Origin: Actinomycetospora corticicola
GTDB taxonomy: Bacteria; Actinomycetota; Actinomycetes; Mycobacteriales; Pseudonocardiaceae
Direction of reading: 5' to 3'
Length of the DNA stretch: 64,000 nucleotides
Assembly (NCBI RefSeq): GCF_013409505.1
Contig: NZ_JACCBN010000001.1
Span: 3,782,001-3,846,000, forward strand
Part shown: positions 33,546 through 42,910 of the stretch, one piece after another
Layout: every line of letters begins with the position of its first letter
How positions within the stretch are numbered: the stretch's first letter is position 1
Translations under genes and position numbers: made by a program
The notes under the pieces: model-generated
Database searches by the model: none
What the model saw: only the letters and a program-made list of their open reading frames with translations
What the model was told of the DNA's origin: nothing

Positions 33546-34442
33546 TCAGCAGAAGCCCGCGATCCCCGCCCACGCGGCCTCGTCGGCGGGGACGTCGTCG
33601 CGGGTCACCGTCGCCTCGATCAACCCGTACGGCCGGTCGGCGGCGTACCAGACCTCGTTCGGGTTCTCGAGGCCCCACGGGGAGAGGTCGACCAGGAAGT
33701 GGTGCTTGTTGGGCATCGAGAACCGGATCTCGGCGATCTCCGGGTGCTCCTCCAGGACCGCGGTGCCCATCGTGTAGAGCGTCTGCTGCAGCGAGAGGCT
33801 GTGGGTGGACGCGAAACGGTCGAGCATCGTGGCCCGCACGCCCGCGAACGCCTTGTCCCAGTCGACGTCGGTGCCGACGTAGCGCCACCGCGAGGACACC
33901 GAGGTGGCGAGGATGCGGTCGGTCGTCTCCACCAGCGAGGTGTAGGCGACCTGGGGGAACCCGTGGAACTCGCTGCCGGTGCTCTTCAGGACGACGAGGT
34001 CGGTGAGGCCGGAGATGACGGTCTCGGTCTCCCCGTGCTTGGTGACGACCACGGTGCGCGTCTCGGTCCCGCCCCGCACGAAGGCGTGGTCGTGGGGGCC
34101 GTCCGCGGTGTCGATCCGGTCCCACGAGACCTGCTCGATCTCCTGGCGCGCGCCGGTCACCTGGGGGTGCTCGGGCGACACGAAGTGCCGGGCCATCCGC
34201 AGCGCGAACTCCTCGATCGCGCCGACGCCGCCGGTGCGGGCGAGCGCGTAGACGGTGTTCTTCTGCGTGTCGGTCGCGATCACCGAGGCGTTCGAGCCGG
34301 TGTGGAAGGTGTCGGCGAAGTCGCCGATGAGCTGGCTGGTGACGGTCACGTCGGTGATGACGTGGCGCGGCGTCGACCGGTCGACGTGCACCAGCCGCAC
34401 CTCGGCCTTGCCGTACTGGTTGGTGCCCAGGACGAAGCCCAC
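33546..34442 (-). CDS. Urate oxidase (uricase)
   Basis: 298 aa, cofactor-free oxidase converting urate to 5-hydroxyisourate. N-terminus GTNQYGKAEVRLV and catalytic Lys12 and Thr58 (ATDTQKNTVYA) are visible, as are FEHGFPQ-like EFHGFPQVAYTSLVE and SMPNKHHFLVDL near the C-terminus. Length normal. GTG start at 34440-34442 lies 7 bp after the HIU hydrolase stop with GGGGAG upstream, so the two sequential enzymes are translated together. Confidence 0.93.
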   Translation of the reverse strand: MGFVLGTNQYGKAEVRLVHVDRSTPRHVITDVTVTSQLIGDFADTFHTGSNASVIATDTQKNTVYALARTGGVGAIEEFALRMARHFVSPEHPQVTGARQEIEQVSWDRIDTADGPHDHAFVRGGTETRTVVVTKHGETETVISGLTDLVVLKSTGSEFHGFPQVAYTSLVETTDRILATSVSSRWRYVGTDVDWDKAFAGVRATMLDRFASTHSLSLQQTLYTMGTAVLEEHPEIAEIRFSMPNKHHFLVDLSPWGLENPNEVWYAADRPYGLIEATVTRDDVPADEAAWAGIAGFC

Positions 34443-34449
34443 TGCGCGA

Positions 34450-34791
34450 TCAGCTCCCCAGGTAGGTCGTGTGGGAGAACGGTCCGGCGAGGACGGGCAG
34501 GTGGTAGTGCGACCGCGCCCCGTCGAGCCGGACGTGCACCGTGATCCGGGGGTGGAACACGGTGCCGTGCGTCCGGGTCATGTAGGGGGCGACGTCGAGG
34601 GTCAGCGTCACCTCGCCCGGACCGAACGGCTCGTCGTTGAGCTCGGCGACCCGCCCGTCGGCGTCGGTGGTGCCGCGGCCGAGGACCGTCCCGTCGTCGT
34701 CCCGCACCAGGACCACGGGCACGCCCGGCGCGGGCACCCCCGCGGCCACGTCCAGCACGTGGGTGGAGAGACGTTCGATCGGTCCCGGCAC
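34450..34791 (-). CDS. 5-hydroxyisourate hydrolase
   Basis: 113 aa, transthyretin-like fold. It hydrolyses the uricase product to OHCU. Signature STHVLDVAAG at the N-terminus and RSHYHLPVLAGPFSHTTYLGS at the C-terminus. The usual last four residues are YRGS; here they read YLGS, replacing an arginine that is nearly invariant in the family. GTG start at 34789-34791 with AAGGGA five bases upstream. First gene of the purine operon. Confidence 0.9.
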   Translation of the reverse strand: MPGPIERLSTHVLDVAAGVPAPGVPVVLVRDDDGTVLGRGTTDADGRVAELNDEPFGPGEVTLTLDVAPYMTRTHGTVFHPRITVHVRLDGARSHYHLPVLAGPFSHTTYLGS

Positions 34792-34848
34792 GGCAGTCCC
34801 TTCGCGACGACGGGTCGAGGCGACAGTGAAGGCCACGCATGTTGCCGC

Positions 34849-34875
34849 CGGGTGACCGGAGGATCGTGTCACCCG
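34849..34875 (-). terminator. Hairpin between the AI-2E permease and the purine operon
   Basis: cgggtgac (34849-34856) pairs with gtcacccg (34868-34875), 11-nt loop, 15 bp past the stop of the gene at 34890. Most likely a terminator; being about 60 bp upstream of the HIU hydrolase start it could also be an operator. Confidence 0.5.
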
Positions 34876-34889
34876 TTCGTCGCAGAGCC

Positions 34890-36170
34890 CTAGCGTGCCG
34901 GGTTCGTCCCGTCCTCGGCCGCCACGGAGTCGTCCGGCTCGACGGTCTGCCGTCGGCGCCGGACCCAGCGGGCGATGGCGCCCGCCGGTCGGGGCCGCTC
35001 GGCCGCGAGGAGCTCCGCGTCCGTCGGCCGCGGCGCCTGCGACGGGTGCTCGTCGTCCGAGCGGGCGCGCTGGTCGATCTGCTCGTTGGTGTAGCGCAGG
35101 ATCTCGGCGGCCACCGCCACGACGGGCACCGCGAGGAACGCGCCGACCACGCCGGCCACGCTGCTGCCGCCGGTCACGGCGAGGATGACGACGGCCGCGT
35201 GCAGGCCCAGCCCGCGGCCCTGCACCAGCGGCTGGAGCAGGTTCCCCTCGATCTGCTGCACGGCGAGGATCAGCACCGCGACGAGGAGGGCGTTGGTCAG
35301 CCCGTTGCTCACCAGGGCGATGAGCACCGACAGGATCCCCGCCGTGAGGGCCCCGACGATGGGGATGAAGGCCCCGAAGAACGTCAGCACCGCGAGCGGC
35401 AGGGCCAGCGGCACCCCGAGGATCACCAGCCCGACCCCGATGCAGGCGGCGTCGACGAAGCCGATGATCGCCTGCGACCGGATGAAGCCGCCGAGCCGGT
35501 CCCAGGCCCGCGAGCCGACCTGCGCGAAGTGCACCCCCGCCGTCGTCCCGACCTGCTGGCGCAGCCACGGGAGGAACCGGTAGCCGTCCTTGACGAACAG
35601 GAACGCGAGGACGAGCGCGAGGACGAGGTCGATCAGCCCGTTCGCGATGACGGTGAGCCCGGAGAACACCGTGCCCGCGATCGCCGTCGCGGAGTTCTGC
35701 AGCTGGTCGACGCCGGCCTGCACGGCCTGGCCGATCTGGGTCTGCCCGAGCCCGAACGTCGTGGTGAGCCAGCCCTGCACGTCCTCGAGACCGCCCGAGG
35801 CGCTGTTCACGAGCTGCGGGATCTGCGCGGCCACCGACGGCGCGATCGCCGCGATCACGCCGCCCACGATCGCGAGGGCCCCGACCAGGACGATGAGCGC
35901 CGCGAGCGCCGACGGGACCCGGTGGTGGCGCAGCCACGTGGCGGGCGGCTCGAGCACCGTCGCGATGATCAGCCCGAGCAGCACCGGCAGCACGATCGAC
36001 CACAGCTCGCCGATGATCAGCCCGAGCAGGACCGCGCCGAGCGCCGTCAGCACCAGCCGCAGGCTCCACCGCGACGTCCACGCCAGGCCGTCCCCGATCA
36101 GCTGGCCACGGCTCCGCCGAGCGCTCGCCCGCGGTGTGCCGGCGGGCAGGGGCACGATCTCCTGCGTCAC
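34890..36170 (-). CDS. AI-2E family transporter
   Basis: 426 aa, about eight transmembrane helices. Family motifs VLLGLIIATVLEPPATWL, FLFVKDGYRFLPWL, GVPLALPLAVLTFFGAFIPIVGALTAG and QQIEGNLLQPLVQGRGLGLHAAVVILAV are clear. The family was named for autoinducer-2 export, yet members transport diverse solutes, including Na+/H+ exchange. GTG start. The C-terminal 70 residues are charged and cytosolic. Paralogous to the gene just upstream. Confidence 0.88.
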   Translation of the reverse strand: MTQEIVPLPAGTPRASARRSRGQLIGDGLAWTSRWSLRLVLTALGAVLLGLIIGELWSIVLPVLLGLIIATVLEPPATWLRHHRVPSALAALIVLVGALAIVGGVIAAIAPSVAAQIPQLVNSASGGLEDVQGWLTTTFGLGQTQIGQAVQAGVDQLQNSATAIAGTVFSGLTVIANGLIDLVLALVLAFLFVKDGYRFLPWLRQQVGTTAGVHFAQVGSRAWDRLGGFIRSQAIIGFVDAACIGVGLVILGVPLALPLAVLTFFGAFIPIVGALTAGILSVLIALVSNGLTNALLVAVLILAVQQIEGNLLQPLVQGRGLGLHAAVVILAVTGGSSVAGVVGAFLAVPVVAVAAEILRYTNEQIDQRARSDDEHPSQAPRPTDAELLAAERPRPAGAIARWVRRRRQTVEPDDSVAAEDGTNPAR

Positions 36171-36241
36171 GTCTGGTCCTCTCCGGCCCGAGGGCCGGGG
36201 AGGAGTCCCCGCGGGCCGAGGACGCGTACCCGAATCGGGTC

Positions 36242-36266
36242 GCTCCCCACCCCCCGATCGGGGAGC
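36242..36266 (-). terminator. Hairpin after the upstream AI-2E paralogue
   Basis: gctcccc (36242-36248) pairs with ggggagc (36260-36266), directly after the stop at 36270. A second GC-rich hairpin lies at about 36180-36202. Weak but plausible terminators separating the two paralogues. Confidence 0.4.
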
Positions 36267-36269
36267 GGG

Positions 36270-37466
36270 TCAGTCCGCGGCGCGTTCGGCGGAGCCGGCC
36301 CCGGAGCCCGGCGGAACCGGCTGCTCCTCGGGCTCGGCGTCGGGCTCGTCGGCGGGGCCGTCGGCGGGGTCCTCGGCGTCACGCTCCTCGCCGGTGCGCC
36401 GCGCGACCTGCTGGTCGAGGTAGCGGACGATCTCGGCGACGACGGCCGCGAGCGGGACGGCGAAGAACGCACCGGCGATGCCGAACAGCGCGCTGCCGCC
36501 GGTGACGGCGAGGATGACCACCGCGGAGTTGAGCCCGAGCCCCTTGCCCTGCACCAGCGGCTGCAGCAGGTTCCCCTCGATCTGCTGGACGGCGAGGATG
36601 AGGATCAGCACCCCGACGGCGACCGTCGGGCCCTGGACCAGCAGCGCGATCAGCACCGCGAGCGCCCCCGCGACGAGCGCACCGACGATCGGGATGAACG
36701 CGCCGAAGAAGGTGAGCACGGCCAGCGGGAGCGCGAGCGGCACCCCGAAGATCACCAGGCCGATGCCGATGAAGAGCGCGTCGACGAAGCCGATGAGGGC
36801 CTGGGACCGGATGAACCCGCCGAGCCGGTCCCAGGCGCGGCGGCTCACCGTCTCCAGGTGCGACCCGGCCACCGGGCCGGTCCGGCGGCGCAGCCAGGGC
36901 AGGAACTTCGGGCCGTCCTTGACGAACAGGAACGCGATGATGATCGCGAGGACCCCGTTGATGATGCCGTTGGCGACGGCGGTGACCCCCGTGACGACGC
37001 CGCCCGCGATCTGCACCGCGCTCTGCTGCAGCCGCTGCACCGCGAGGTCGACGTAGGCCCCGATCTGGCTCGTCCCGAGGTTGAGCGGCGGCCCCTGCAC
37101 CCACTGCTGGATCCGCTGGATGCCGCCGACCGCGCCCTGCACGATCTGCGGGGCCTGGCCCGCCACCGACGGGGCGAGCAGGACCACGATGCCCACCAGC
37201 ACGGCGAGCCCGCCGACGACGACGATCAGCGCCGCCACCGTCGAGGGCACCCGCCGCGCCCGCAGCCACGCCACCGGCGGTTCGAGCACCGTCGCGATGA
37301 TCAGCCCCAGGAAGACCGGGAGCATGATCGACCAGAGCTGGCCGATCAGCAGGCCGAGCACGGCGAGGGCGGCGGTCACCACGAGGAACCGCCAGCTCCA
37401 GCGCGCCGTCCACGCCAGGCCGTCGCCGATCACGCGGCCGCGGGAGGGGTGCTCGGATTCGATCAC
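36270..37466 (-). CDS. AI-2E family transporter, tandem paralogue
   Basis: 398 aa, GTG start. Same topology as the neighbour at 34890..36170, with near-identical core motifs: RLGGFIRSQALIGFVDALFIGIGLVIFGVPLALPLAVLTFFGAFIPIVGALVAG and QQIEGNLLQPLVQGKGLGLNSAVVILAVTGG (shown here as family hallmarks). The tail is acidic and Pro/Glu-rich. The pair arose by tandem duplication; N- and C-terminal cytosolic ends have diverged, so the two may have different regulation or partners. Confidence 0.88.
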   Translation of the reverse strand: MIESEHPSRGRVIGDGLAWTARWSWRFLVVTAALAVLGLLIGQLWSIMLPVFLGLIIATVLEPPVAWLRARRVPSTVAALIVVVGGLAVLVGIVVLLAPSVAGQAPQIVQGAVGGIQRIQQWVQGPPLNLGTSQIGAYVDLAVQRLQQSAVQIAGGVVTGVTAVANGIINGVLAIIIAFLFVKDGPKFLPWLRRRTGPVAGSHLETVSRRAWDRLGGFIRSQALIGFVDALFIGIGLVIFGVPLALPLAVLTFFGAFIPIVGALVAGALAVLIALLVQGPTVAVGVLILILAVQQIEGNLLQPLVQGKGLGLNSAVVILAVTGGSALFGIAGAFFAVPLAAVVAEIVRYLDQQVARRTGEERDAEDPADGPADEPDAEPEEQPVPPGSGAGSAERAAD

Positions 37467-37493
37467 GCCGCGGAGTGTCGCAGGCGTCCCGGT

Positions 37494-37554
37494 CCGGAAC
37501 GCACGAACGGCACCCTCGCAGCATCGTCGTGCGCGAGGGTGCCGTTCGTTCCGG
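37494..37554. repeat. Terminator-like palindromic repeat, copy 2
   Basis: ccggaac(gc)acgaacggcaccctcgca pairs with tgcgcgagggtgccgttcgttccgg around a short loop. It lies about 20 bp past the icd stop (37575, minus strand) and 28 bp before the next gene, consistent with terminating icd. Same family as 9961-10018. Confidence 0.75.
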
Positions 37555-37574
37555 AGCGGGACAGGCCGTACGGC

Positions 37575-38786
37575 CTAGGCCATCGCCTTCTGCAGGCCCT
37601 CGTCGATCGCGTCGAGGAAGTCCTGGGTGTTGAGGTACGGCGCGTCCTTGCCGATCAGCAGCGCCAGGTCCTTGGTCATCTTGCCGTCCTCGACGGTCTG
37701 GATGCAGACCTGCTCGAGCTTCTCGGCGAAGTCGACCAGCGCGTCGTTGGAGTCGAGACGACCACGCTGGGCCAGACCCCGCGACCACGCGAAGATCGAG
37801 GCGATCGGGTTGGTCGAGGTCTCCTTGCCCTGCTGGTGCTGGCGGAAGTGCCGGGTCACCGTGCCGTGGGCGGCCTCGGACTCGACGGTGCCGTCCGGCG
37901 TCATGAGCACCGAGGTCATGAGGCCGAGCGAGCCGAAGCCCTGCGCGACGATGTCGGACTGCACGTCGCCGTCGTAGTTCTTGCAGGCCCAGACGTAGCC
38001 GCCCTCCCACTTGATGGCGGCGGCGACCATGTCGTCGATGAGGCGGTGCTCGTAGGTGAGCCCGGCCTTCTCGAAGTCGGCCTTGAACTCCGACTCGAAG
38101 ATCTCCTCGAAGGTGTCGCGGAACATGCCGTCGTACGCCTTGAGGATGGTGTTCTTCGTCGACATGTAGACCGGGAAGCCGCGGTCCAGGCCGTAGCGCA
38201 GCGAGGCGCGGGCGAAGTCGACGATCGAGGCCTTGAAGTTGTACATGCCGAGCGCGACACCCCCGTCCTCCGGGAACTTCGCGACCTGCAGCTCCATCGG
38301 CTCGCCCTCGTCGGGCGTGTACGTGATGGTGACGGTGCCCGGGCCGGGGACCTTGAAGTCCTGGGCCAGGTACTGGTCGGCGTGGGCGTGACGCCCGACG
38401 ACGATCGGCTTCGTCCAGTGCGGGACGTAGCGCGGGATGTTGGAGCAGACGATCGGCTCGCGGAAGATCGTGCCGCCGAGGATGTTGCGGATCGTCCCGT
38501 TGGGCGAGCGGTACATGCGCTTGAGGCCGAACTCCTCGACGCGCGCCTCGTCCGGGGTGATCGTCGCGCACTTGACGCCGACGCCGTGCTTCTTGATCGC
38601 GTTGGCCGCGTCGACCGTGACCTGGTCGTCGGTCTCGTCGCGGTACTCGATCCCCAGGTCGTAGTACTCGAGGTCGATGTCGAGGTACGGGTGGATCAGC
38701 TTGTCCTTGATGAACTGCCAGATGATCCGGGTCATCTCGTCGCCGTCCAGCTCGACGACGGTGCCCTCCACCTTGATCTTCGCCAC
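37575..38786 (-). CDS. icd: Isocitrate dehydrogenase, NADP-dependent
   Basis: 403 aa, TCA-cycle enzyme giving 2-oxoglutarate and NADPH. It is the short homodimeric type shared with mitochondria ([59 protein letters not shown] split across the active site, [28 protein letters not shown], and AAHGTVTRH). GTG start at 38784-38786 with GGAGAG upstream. Single gene unit with its own palindromic terminator. Confidence 0.95.
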   Translation of the reverse strand: MAKIKVEGTVVELDGDEMTRIIWQFIKDKLIHPYLDIDLEYYDLGIEYRDETDDQVTVDAANAIKKHGVGVKCATITPDEARVEEFGLKRMYRSPNGTIRNILGGTIFREPIVCSNIPRYVPHWTKPIVVGRHAHADQYLAQDFKVPGPGTVTITYTPDEGEPMELQVAKFPEDGGVALGMYNFKASIVDFARASLRYGLDRGFPVYMSTKNTILKAYDGMFRDTFEEIFESEFKADFEKAGLTYEHRLIDDMVAAAIKWEGGYVWACKNYDGDVQSDIVAQGFGSLGLMTSVLMTPDGTVESEAAHGTVTRHFRQHQQGKETSTNPIASIFAWSRGLAQRGRLDSNDALVDFAEKLEQVCIQTVEDGKMTKDLALLIGKDAPYLNTQDFLDAIDEGLQKAMA

Positions 38787-38950
38787 TCTTCGGGCTCTCC
38801 TCTCGCGCCTGGTAGACGGCGCCGCACGGTTCTCGGGGGCGCGCGCCGGGCCCGGCCGGAGTCGGGAGGCCCGTGCGTTGCCTCTTCCCCGCACGCTATC
38901 AACGCGACACCTGCACCGACGCGGTGTGGCGGGTCGTCCTCCTCACCCGT

Positions 38951-39445
38951 CTAGCGGGTCGCGAGCGGACCGCCCGTGATGCTCAGCGACAGCAGGATGA
39001 CCACGAGGCCGAAGATCGCGTACGTGAGGACGTCGGTGCGTCGCGGCCGGACCGCCAGCAGACCCGCCGTCCGGTCGGGCAGCGCGACCCGCAGGACGGC
39101 GGCCAGCAGCAGCGCGACGCCGAGGATCGTCGTGCCGTCGCGCCAGTGCTGCAGCCCGATCCGCACGAACGCGACGAGCGCGACGGCCAGCACCGCCGCG
39201 AGCGGCGCCTGCGCCCGCAGCCGGTGGAGCAGGGCGCGGGCGTAGTCCCCGACGGTGCGCGGCGGCCGGAGGTGCCGCGGGCCCTCCCCCGGTGGCGGCC
39301 CCTCCTCCAGTGGCAGCGAAGCGTCGTTGCTGTCGTCCAGTGGCAGGGAAGCCGCATCCTCGGGCGCCGCGGTGCCCGTTCCCGACGTCGGGTCGGTGCC
39401 GGTCGGGCGCTCCGCGCCCGCCTGGTCGCCCCCACCCGTCGTCAT
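38951..39445 (-). CDS. DUF3017 small membrane protein
   Basis: 164 aa. The C-terminal 90 residues contain three hydrophobic helices (LAAVLAVALVAFVRIGL, ILGVALLLAAVLRVAL, VLTYAIFGLVVILLSLSI), matching DUF3017, a family that usually follows folD in actinobacteria, as here (6 bp). The N-terminal 60 residues are disordered and include the peptide AASLPLDDSNDASLPLEEG, encoded by a repeat element (39307-39350) inserted in frame. Function unknown. Confidence 0.82.
   Translation of the reverse strand: MTTGGGDQAGAERPTGTDPTSGTGTAAPEDAASLPLDDSNDASLPLEEGPPPGEGPRHLRPPRTVGDYARALLHRLRAQAPLAAVLAVALVAFVRIGLQHWRDGTTILGVALLLAAVLRVALPDRTAGLLAVRPRRTDVLTYAIFGLVVILLSLSITGGPLATR
39307..39350. repeat. In-frame repeat element inside the DUF3017 gene
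   Basis: ccagtggcagcgaagcgtcg ttgctgtcgtccagtggcag ggaagcc: one half unit of the 30668 palindrome family followed by a direct restart. Read on the minus strand it encodes ASLPLDDSNDASLPLE, the same frame and peptide type as at 30668. Also nearly identical, inverted, to 55267-55306. Confidence 0.75.
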
Positions 39446-39451
39446 GAACGC

Positions 39452-40297
39452 TCAGGCCCTCTCGGCGCGCTCGACGACGTTGGTCAGCAGCATCGCGCGG
39501 GTCATCGGCCCGACCCCGCCCGGGTTCGGGGCGACGAAGCCCGCGACCTCGCGGACGTCCTCGGCGACGTCGCCGAGGATGCCGTCGGGGCCGCGGGAGA
39601 CCCCGACGTCGAGCACGGCCGCCCCCGGCTTGACCATGTCGGCGGTGACGATGCCCGGCACGCCCGCCGCGGCGACGACGACGTCGGCGGCGCGGACCTC
39701 GGCGGCGAGGTCGCGGGTGCCGGTGTGGCAGAGGGTCACGGTCGCGTTCTCGCTGCGCCGGGTCAGCAGCAGCCCGAGCGGGCGGCCGACGGTGATGCCG
39801 CGGCCGAGGACGGTGACCTTCGCCCCGTCGAGGGGCACCTCGTAGCGGCGGAGCAGCTCGACGATGCCGCGCGGGGTGCAGGGCAGGGGTGCCGTCTCGC
39901 CCAGGACCAGCCGGCCGAGGTTCGTGGGGTGCAGGCCGTCCGCGTCCTTGTCCGGGTCGATCCGCTCGAGGACGGCGTTGGCGTCGAGCCCCTTCGGCAG
40001 CGGCAGCTGGACGATGTAGCCGGTGCAGGCCGGGTCGGCGTTGAGCTCGTCCACCGCCCGCTCGACGTCGGCCTGCGTGGCGTCGGACGGCAGGTCGCGC
40101 CGGATCGACTCGATCCCGACCTTGGCGCAGTCGCGGTGCTTCGCCCGCACGTAGGACTGCGATCCGGGGTCCTCGCCGACGAGCACCGTGCCCAGACCCG
40201 GCGGCCGACCGGCCGCCGCGAGCTTCGCGACGCGCTCGCCGAGCTCGGAGATGATCGTCGCCAGGGTGGCCTTGCCGTCCAGGATCGTCGCGGTCAC
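39452..40297 (-). CDS. folD: Methylenetetrahydrofolate dehydrogenase/cyclohydrolase
   Basis: 281 aa, bifunctional one-carbon enzyme interconverting methylene-, methenyl- and formyl-tetrahydrofolate. Seen: [12 protein letters not shown] with catalytic Tyr49 and Lys53, [34 protein letters not shown] (NADP binding) and the C-terminal [22 protein letters not shown] start. Lies between the potassium channel and DUF3017 genes with short gaps, so it is probably cotranscribed. Confidence 0.95.
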   Translation of the reverse strand: MTATILDGKATLATIISELGERVAKLAAAGRPPGLGTVLVGEDPGSQSYVRAKHRDCAKVGIESIRRDLPSDATQADVERAVDELNADPACTGYIVQLPLPKGLDANAVLERIDPDKDADGLHPTNLGRLVLGETAPLPCTPRGIVELLRRYEVPLDGAKVTVLGRGITVGRPLGLLLTRRSENATVTLCHTGTRDLAAEVRAADVVVAAAGVPGIVTADMVKPGAAVLDVGVSRGPDGILGDVAEDVREVAGFVAPNPGGVGPMTRAMLLTNVVERAERA

Positions 40298-40304
40298 GCG
40301 CCCA

Positions 40305-42194
40305 TCATCGCGTGCCGGGCGCGACGACGGCAGGGGCCTGCTCGTCGCCGTCGGGACGACGCGGCGCGCGGGAACGCCCGAGCACCCCGAGGAGCTCGGA
40401 GTCGGGGCCGACCAGGAATGCCTCGTCGCCCGCCCGGAAGCGCGTGTCCCGCCGCGGCGGGTGCTGCAGCGGCGCCCGTCCCGCGGGTCCGGTCGCGCGT
40501 CGCAGTGCGATCACGCGGGTCCGCGACGACAGGTCGCGCATCGCCAGCCCGTCGAGCTCGCTGCCGGCCTCCACCCGCAGGCGGCCGAGCAGGAAGGCCT
40601 GCCCGTGGACGGGGAACGTGCCGAGGACGTCCAGCCCGAGCGCCGCCCCCACGAACCACGGGGCGGCGAGCTCCGCGATCGAGCGCACCGTGTCGAACCC
40701 GAACCGCGCGGCGACGGTGCGGGCGAGGTCCCGGTCGAAGAGCCGCAGCACCACGGGGGTGGACGCCGTGGCGCCCAGCAGGTCCCGGACGGCGAGCCCG
40801 GTCTCGATGTTCGCCATGTCGTCGCTGGTCAGCACGGCCACCGCGGCCGCGCGGGGGACGCGGGCGTCCCGCAGCGCCGTCGGGGTGGTCGCGTCGCCGA
40901 AGACCACCGGGACGCGCAGGGCGCGGGCCCGGGGCAGGTGCCGGTTCCCCGGGTCGGCCTCCACCACGACGACGTCGCGGCCGCGCGCCAGGAGGGCCTC
41001 CATCACCGACACCCCGACCTCGCCGAGCCCGACGATCACGACGTGGCCGACCGAGGCCGAGGCGGCCCGGCGTCCGGCGGTGACCGACAGCCGACGGCTG
41101 ATGAGCATGTCGGTGAAGAACGCGATGGGGATCGCGGTGGCCGCGACGCCGGCGAGCATGAGGAAGATCGCCCAGACCCGCAGCCAGACGCTCTGCCCGG
41201 CGAAGGTGTAGTCGCCGAACCCGACCGTGGCGACCGCCTCGACGGAGAAGTACAGCGCGTCGACCAGCGCCATCCGTGAGCCGTCGGGGTACCGGTAGCC
41301 GACGGCGATGACCGCGGTCGAGAGCGCGAGCAGGGCGAGCAGGCTGGCGAAGGCCCACCGCAGCCCCCGGTCGGACTCGCGGACGACGGCGACGACGGCC
41401 GCGGCGGCCCGGGCGAGCACGCCGGCCCGGCCCCGGGCGGCGTCCGGGTCGTGCCCGCCCCCGCGCCGGGTGGTGGGCGTCCGGCGGCGGGGAGCGGACC
41501 CCTCCACCCCCGCCGTCGTGATCTCGTCGTCGCTGCCGAGCACCGTGACGAGGTCCCCGGTGTCGACCCGGTCGTCGCGGCTGGGGCAGATCCGGGTGAC
41601 CGGCGGCGTCCCGCCGGTGACGGCGAGCGGCGCGAGGTCCCCGTAGAGCGCGCGCAGGGTCGCCGGGGCCCGGGCGGTGGTGGCCACGGCCACGAAGCGG
41701 TGCCCGGCGACGTCGAGGGCGTGGACCGGGCTGCGCAGGCACGCCTCCACGAGCGCCGGGGTGACCAGGGCCGCGACGTCGAGCACCGCGCCGGGGCCCG
41801 GGTCGGCGGCCACGGCACGGCCGATCGCCGCGTTGCCGAGGGCCGTCACCACCCGGACGTCGGGTCGCCGGTCGCGGACCTGGAGCGCGAGGTGCAGGTT
41901 GCGCAGCTCCCCGGCGTCGCCGCCCTCGTCGCACACCACCGCCCGCGCACCCGCGATGCCGACCGCCTCGAGCGTGCCCGGGAGCAGGGCGTCCGCCGTC
42001 ACCAGCGGGACCCCGGACGCGGCGAGCGCCGCGGCGGACCGTGCGGCGGCGGGCGCGTCGTCGACCACGACGACGGACTCGCCCCGCAGGTGGAGCTGCT
42101 CGACGATGCGGCGACCCAGGCCGCTGAACCCGCAGACGATCACGTGGCCCCGGCGGTGGGCCAGGGCGGGATCGGGCCCCTCAGCGACCGACAC
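40305..42194 (-). CDS. RCK-pore-RCK potassium channel-like protein
   Basis: 629 aa. Order: N-terminal Rossmann/RCK domain (about 15-230; [18 protein letters not shown]), a Pro/Arg linker, two membrane helices around a K+ selectivity filter (about 280-375; [13 protein letters not shown]), then a second Rossmann/RCK domain (about 385-620; [22 protein letters not shown]) ending in a TrkA-C-like region. Most bacterial channels have RCK domains only after the pore, so a ligand-binding domain on both sides is notable. GTG start; overlaps the upstream small membrane protein by 14 bp. Confidence 0.87.
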   Translation of the reverse strand: MSVAEGPDPALAHRRGHVIVCGFSGLGRRIVEQLHLRGESVVVVDDAPAAARSAAALAASGVPLVTADALLPGTLEAVGIAGARAVVCDEGGDAGELRNLHLALQVRDRRPDVRVVTALGNAAIGRAVAADPGPGAVLDVAALVTPALVEACLRSPVHALDVAGHRFVAVATTARAPATLRALYGDLAPLAVTGGTPPVTRICPSRDDRVDTGDLVTVLGSDDEITTAGVEGSAPRRRTPTTRRGGGHDPDAARGRAGVLARAAAAVVAVVRESDRGLRWAFASLLALLALSTAVIAVGYRYPDGSRMALVDALYFSVEAVATVGFGDYTFAGQSVWLRVWAIFLMLAGVAATAIPIAFFTDMLISRRLSVTAGRRAASASVGHVVIVGLGEVGVSVMEALLARGRDVVVVEADPGNRHLPRARALRVPVVFGDATTPTALRDARVPRAAAVAVLTSDDMANIETGLAVRDLLGATASTPVVLRLFDRDLARTVAARFGFDTVRSIAELAAPWFVGAALGLDVLGTFPVHGQAFLLGRLRVEAGSELDGLAMRDLSSRTRVIALRRATGPAGRAPLQHPPRRDTRFRAGDEAFLVGPDSELLGVLGRSRAPRRPDGDEQAPAVVAPGTR

Positions 42195-42720
42195 GGTCGA
42201 GCGCGGCGTCGGCTCCGGCGACCGCCGCGGCGTACGCGACGTGCTGGAGCACGCTGACGGTCATGAGCCGGGTCGTCCACCGCCACGGCACGGGCGTGTC
42301 CCCGAGGACGGGGAAGAGCGAGAGCGCCATGGTCTGGCAGCCGAGGAAGAAGGTCACGCCGGCCCCGGGCTCACCGAGGCGGTGGCGCAGCTCGGCGTGC
42401 GCGGCACCGACGGCCGAGCCGTAGCCCCAGTGCACCAGCCAGAAGAGGGCGCGCCGCGCCCCCGGCGACTCCGGCGCCCGTCCCGTGACCGCCTGCAACA
42501 GCGTCGAGGCGGCGACCACCACGTGGTCGCTGTCGTCGTAGTCGAGGATCTCGGTGATGTCCGACGGGGCCTTACCGCGGCGCCGCGCGTAGACCTCGCG
42601 GTAGATCCGCCCCGTGGTGGTCATGGCGGCGGTCCCGGCGGCACCGGCGACGGCCCCGGTCAGGAGACGGCGGGCGACTCCCCCTCCCGTGACACTGGCC
42701 GATCGGGTGGAACGGGGCAT
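42181..42720 (-). CDS. Small membrane protein of unknown function
   Basis: About 179 aa from the ATG at 42718-42720 (MPRSTRSASVTGGG); upstream in-frame ATGs at 42729 and 42741 are possible. Features: RRLLTGAVAGAAGTAAMTTTGRIYREVYARRRGKAPSDI (first helix then basic loop), LFWLVHWGYGSAVGAAHAEL, and two further hydrophobic segments. It resembles DUF1440-like or YagU-like inner membrane proteins loosely. Coupled to the potassium channel gene by overlap, so it may work with it. Confidence 0.65.
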   Translation of the reverse strand: MPRSTRSASVTGGGVARRLLTGAVAGAAGTAAMTTTGRIYREVYARRRGKAPSDITEILDYDDSDHVVVAASTLLQAVTGRAPESPGARRALFWLVHWGYGSAVGAAHAELRHRLGEPGAGVTFFLGCQTMALSLFPVLGDTPVPWRWTTRLMTVSVLQHVAYAAAVAGADAALDRVGR

Positions 42721-42910
42721 GCGCCTCATGTCCGTGAGCATGCCTGAACCGATGCACGGGCCGTCATGGCAGGCGCTTACCCCTACGGACGGTCGGTGGC
42801 GCGTGTGCGGTGCGTGAGATCACACTCGATCGGTCAGCGGGCAACCACGCGACGTCCCGAGCAGCACGGACGTCGTGGCAGCCCGTCACCATGGGCACGA
42901 AGGAGTGGCG

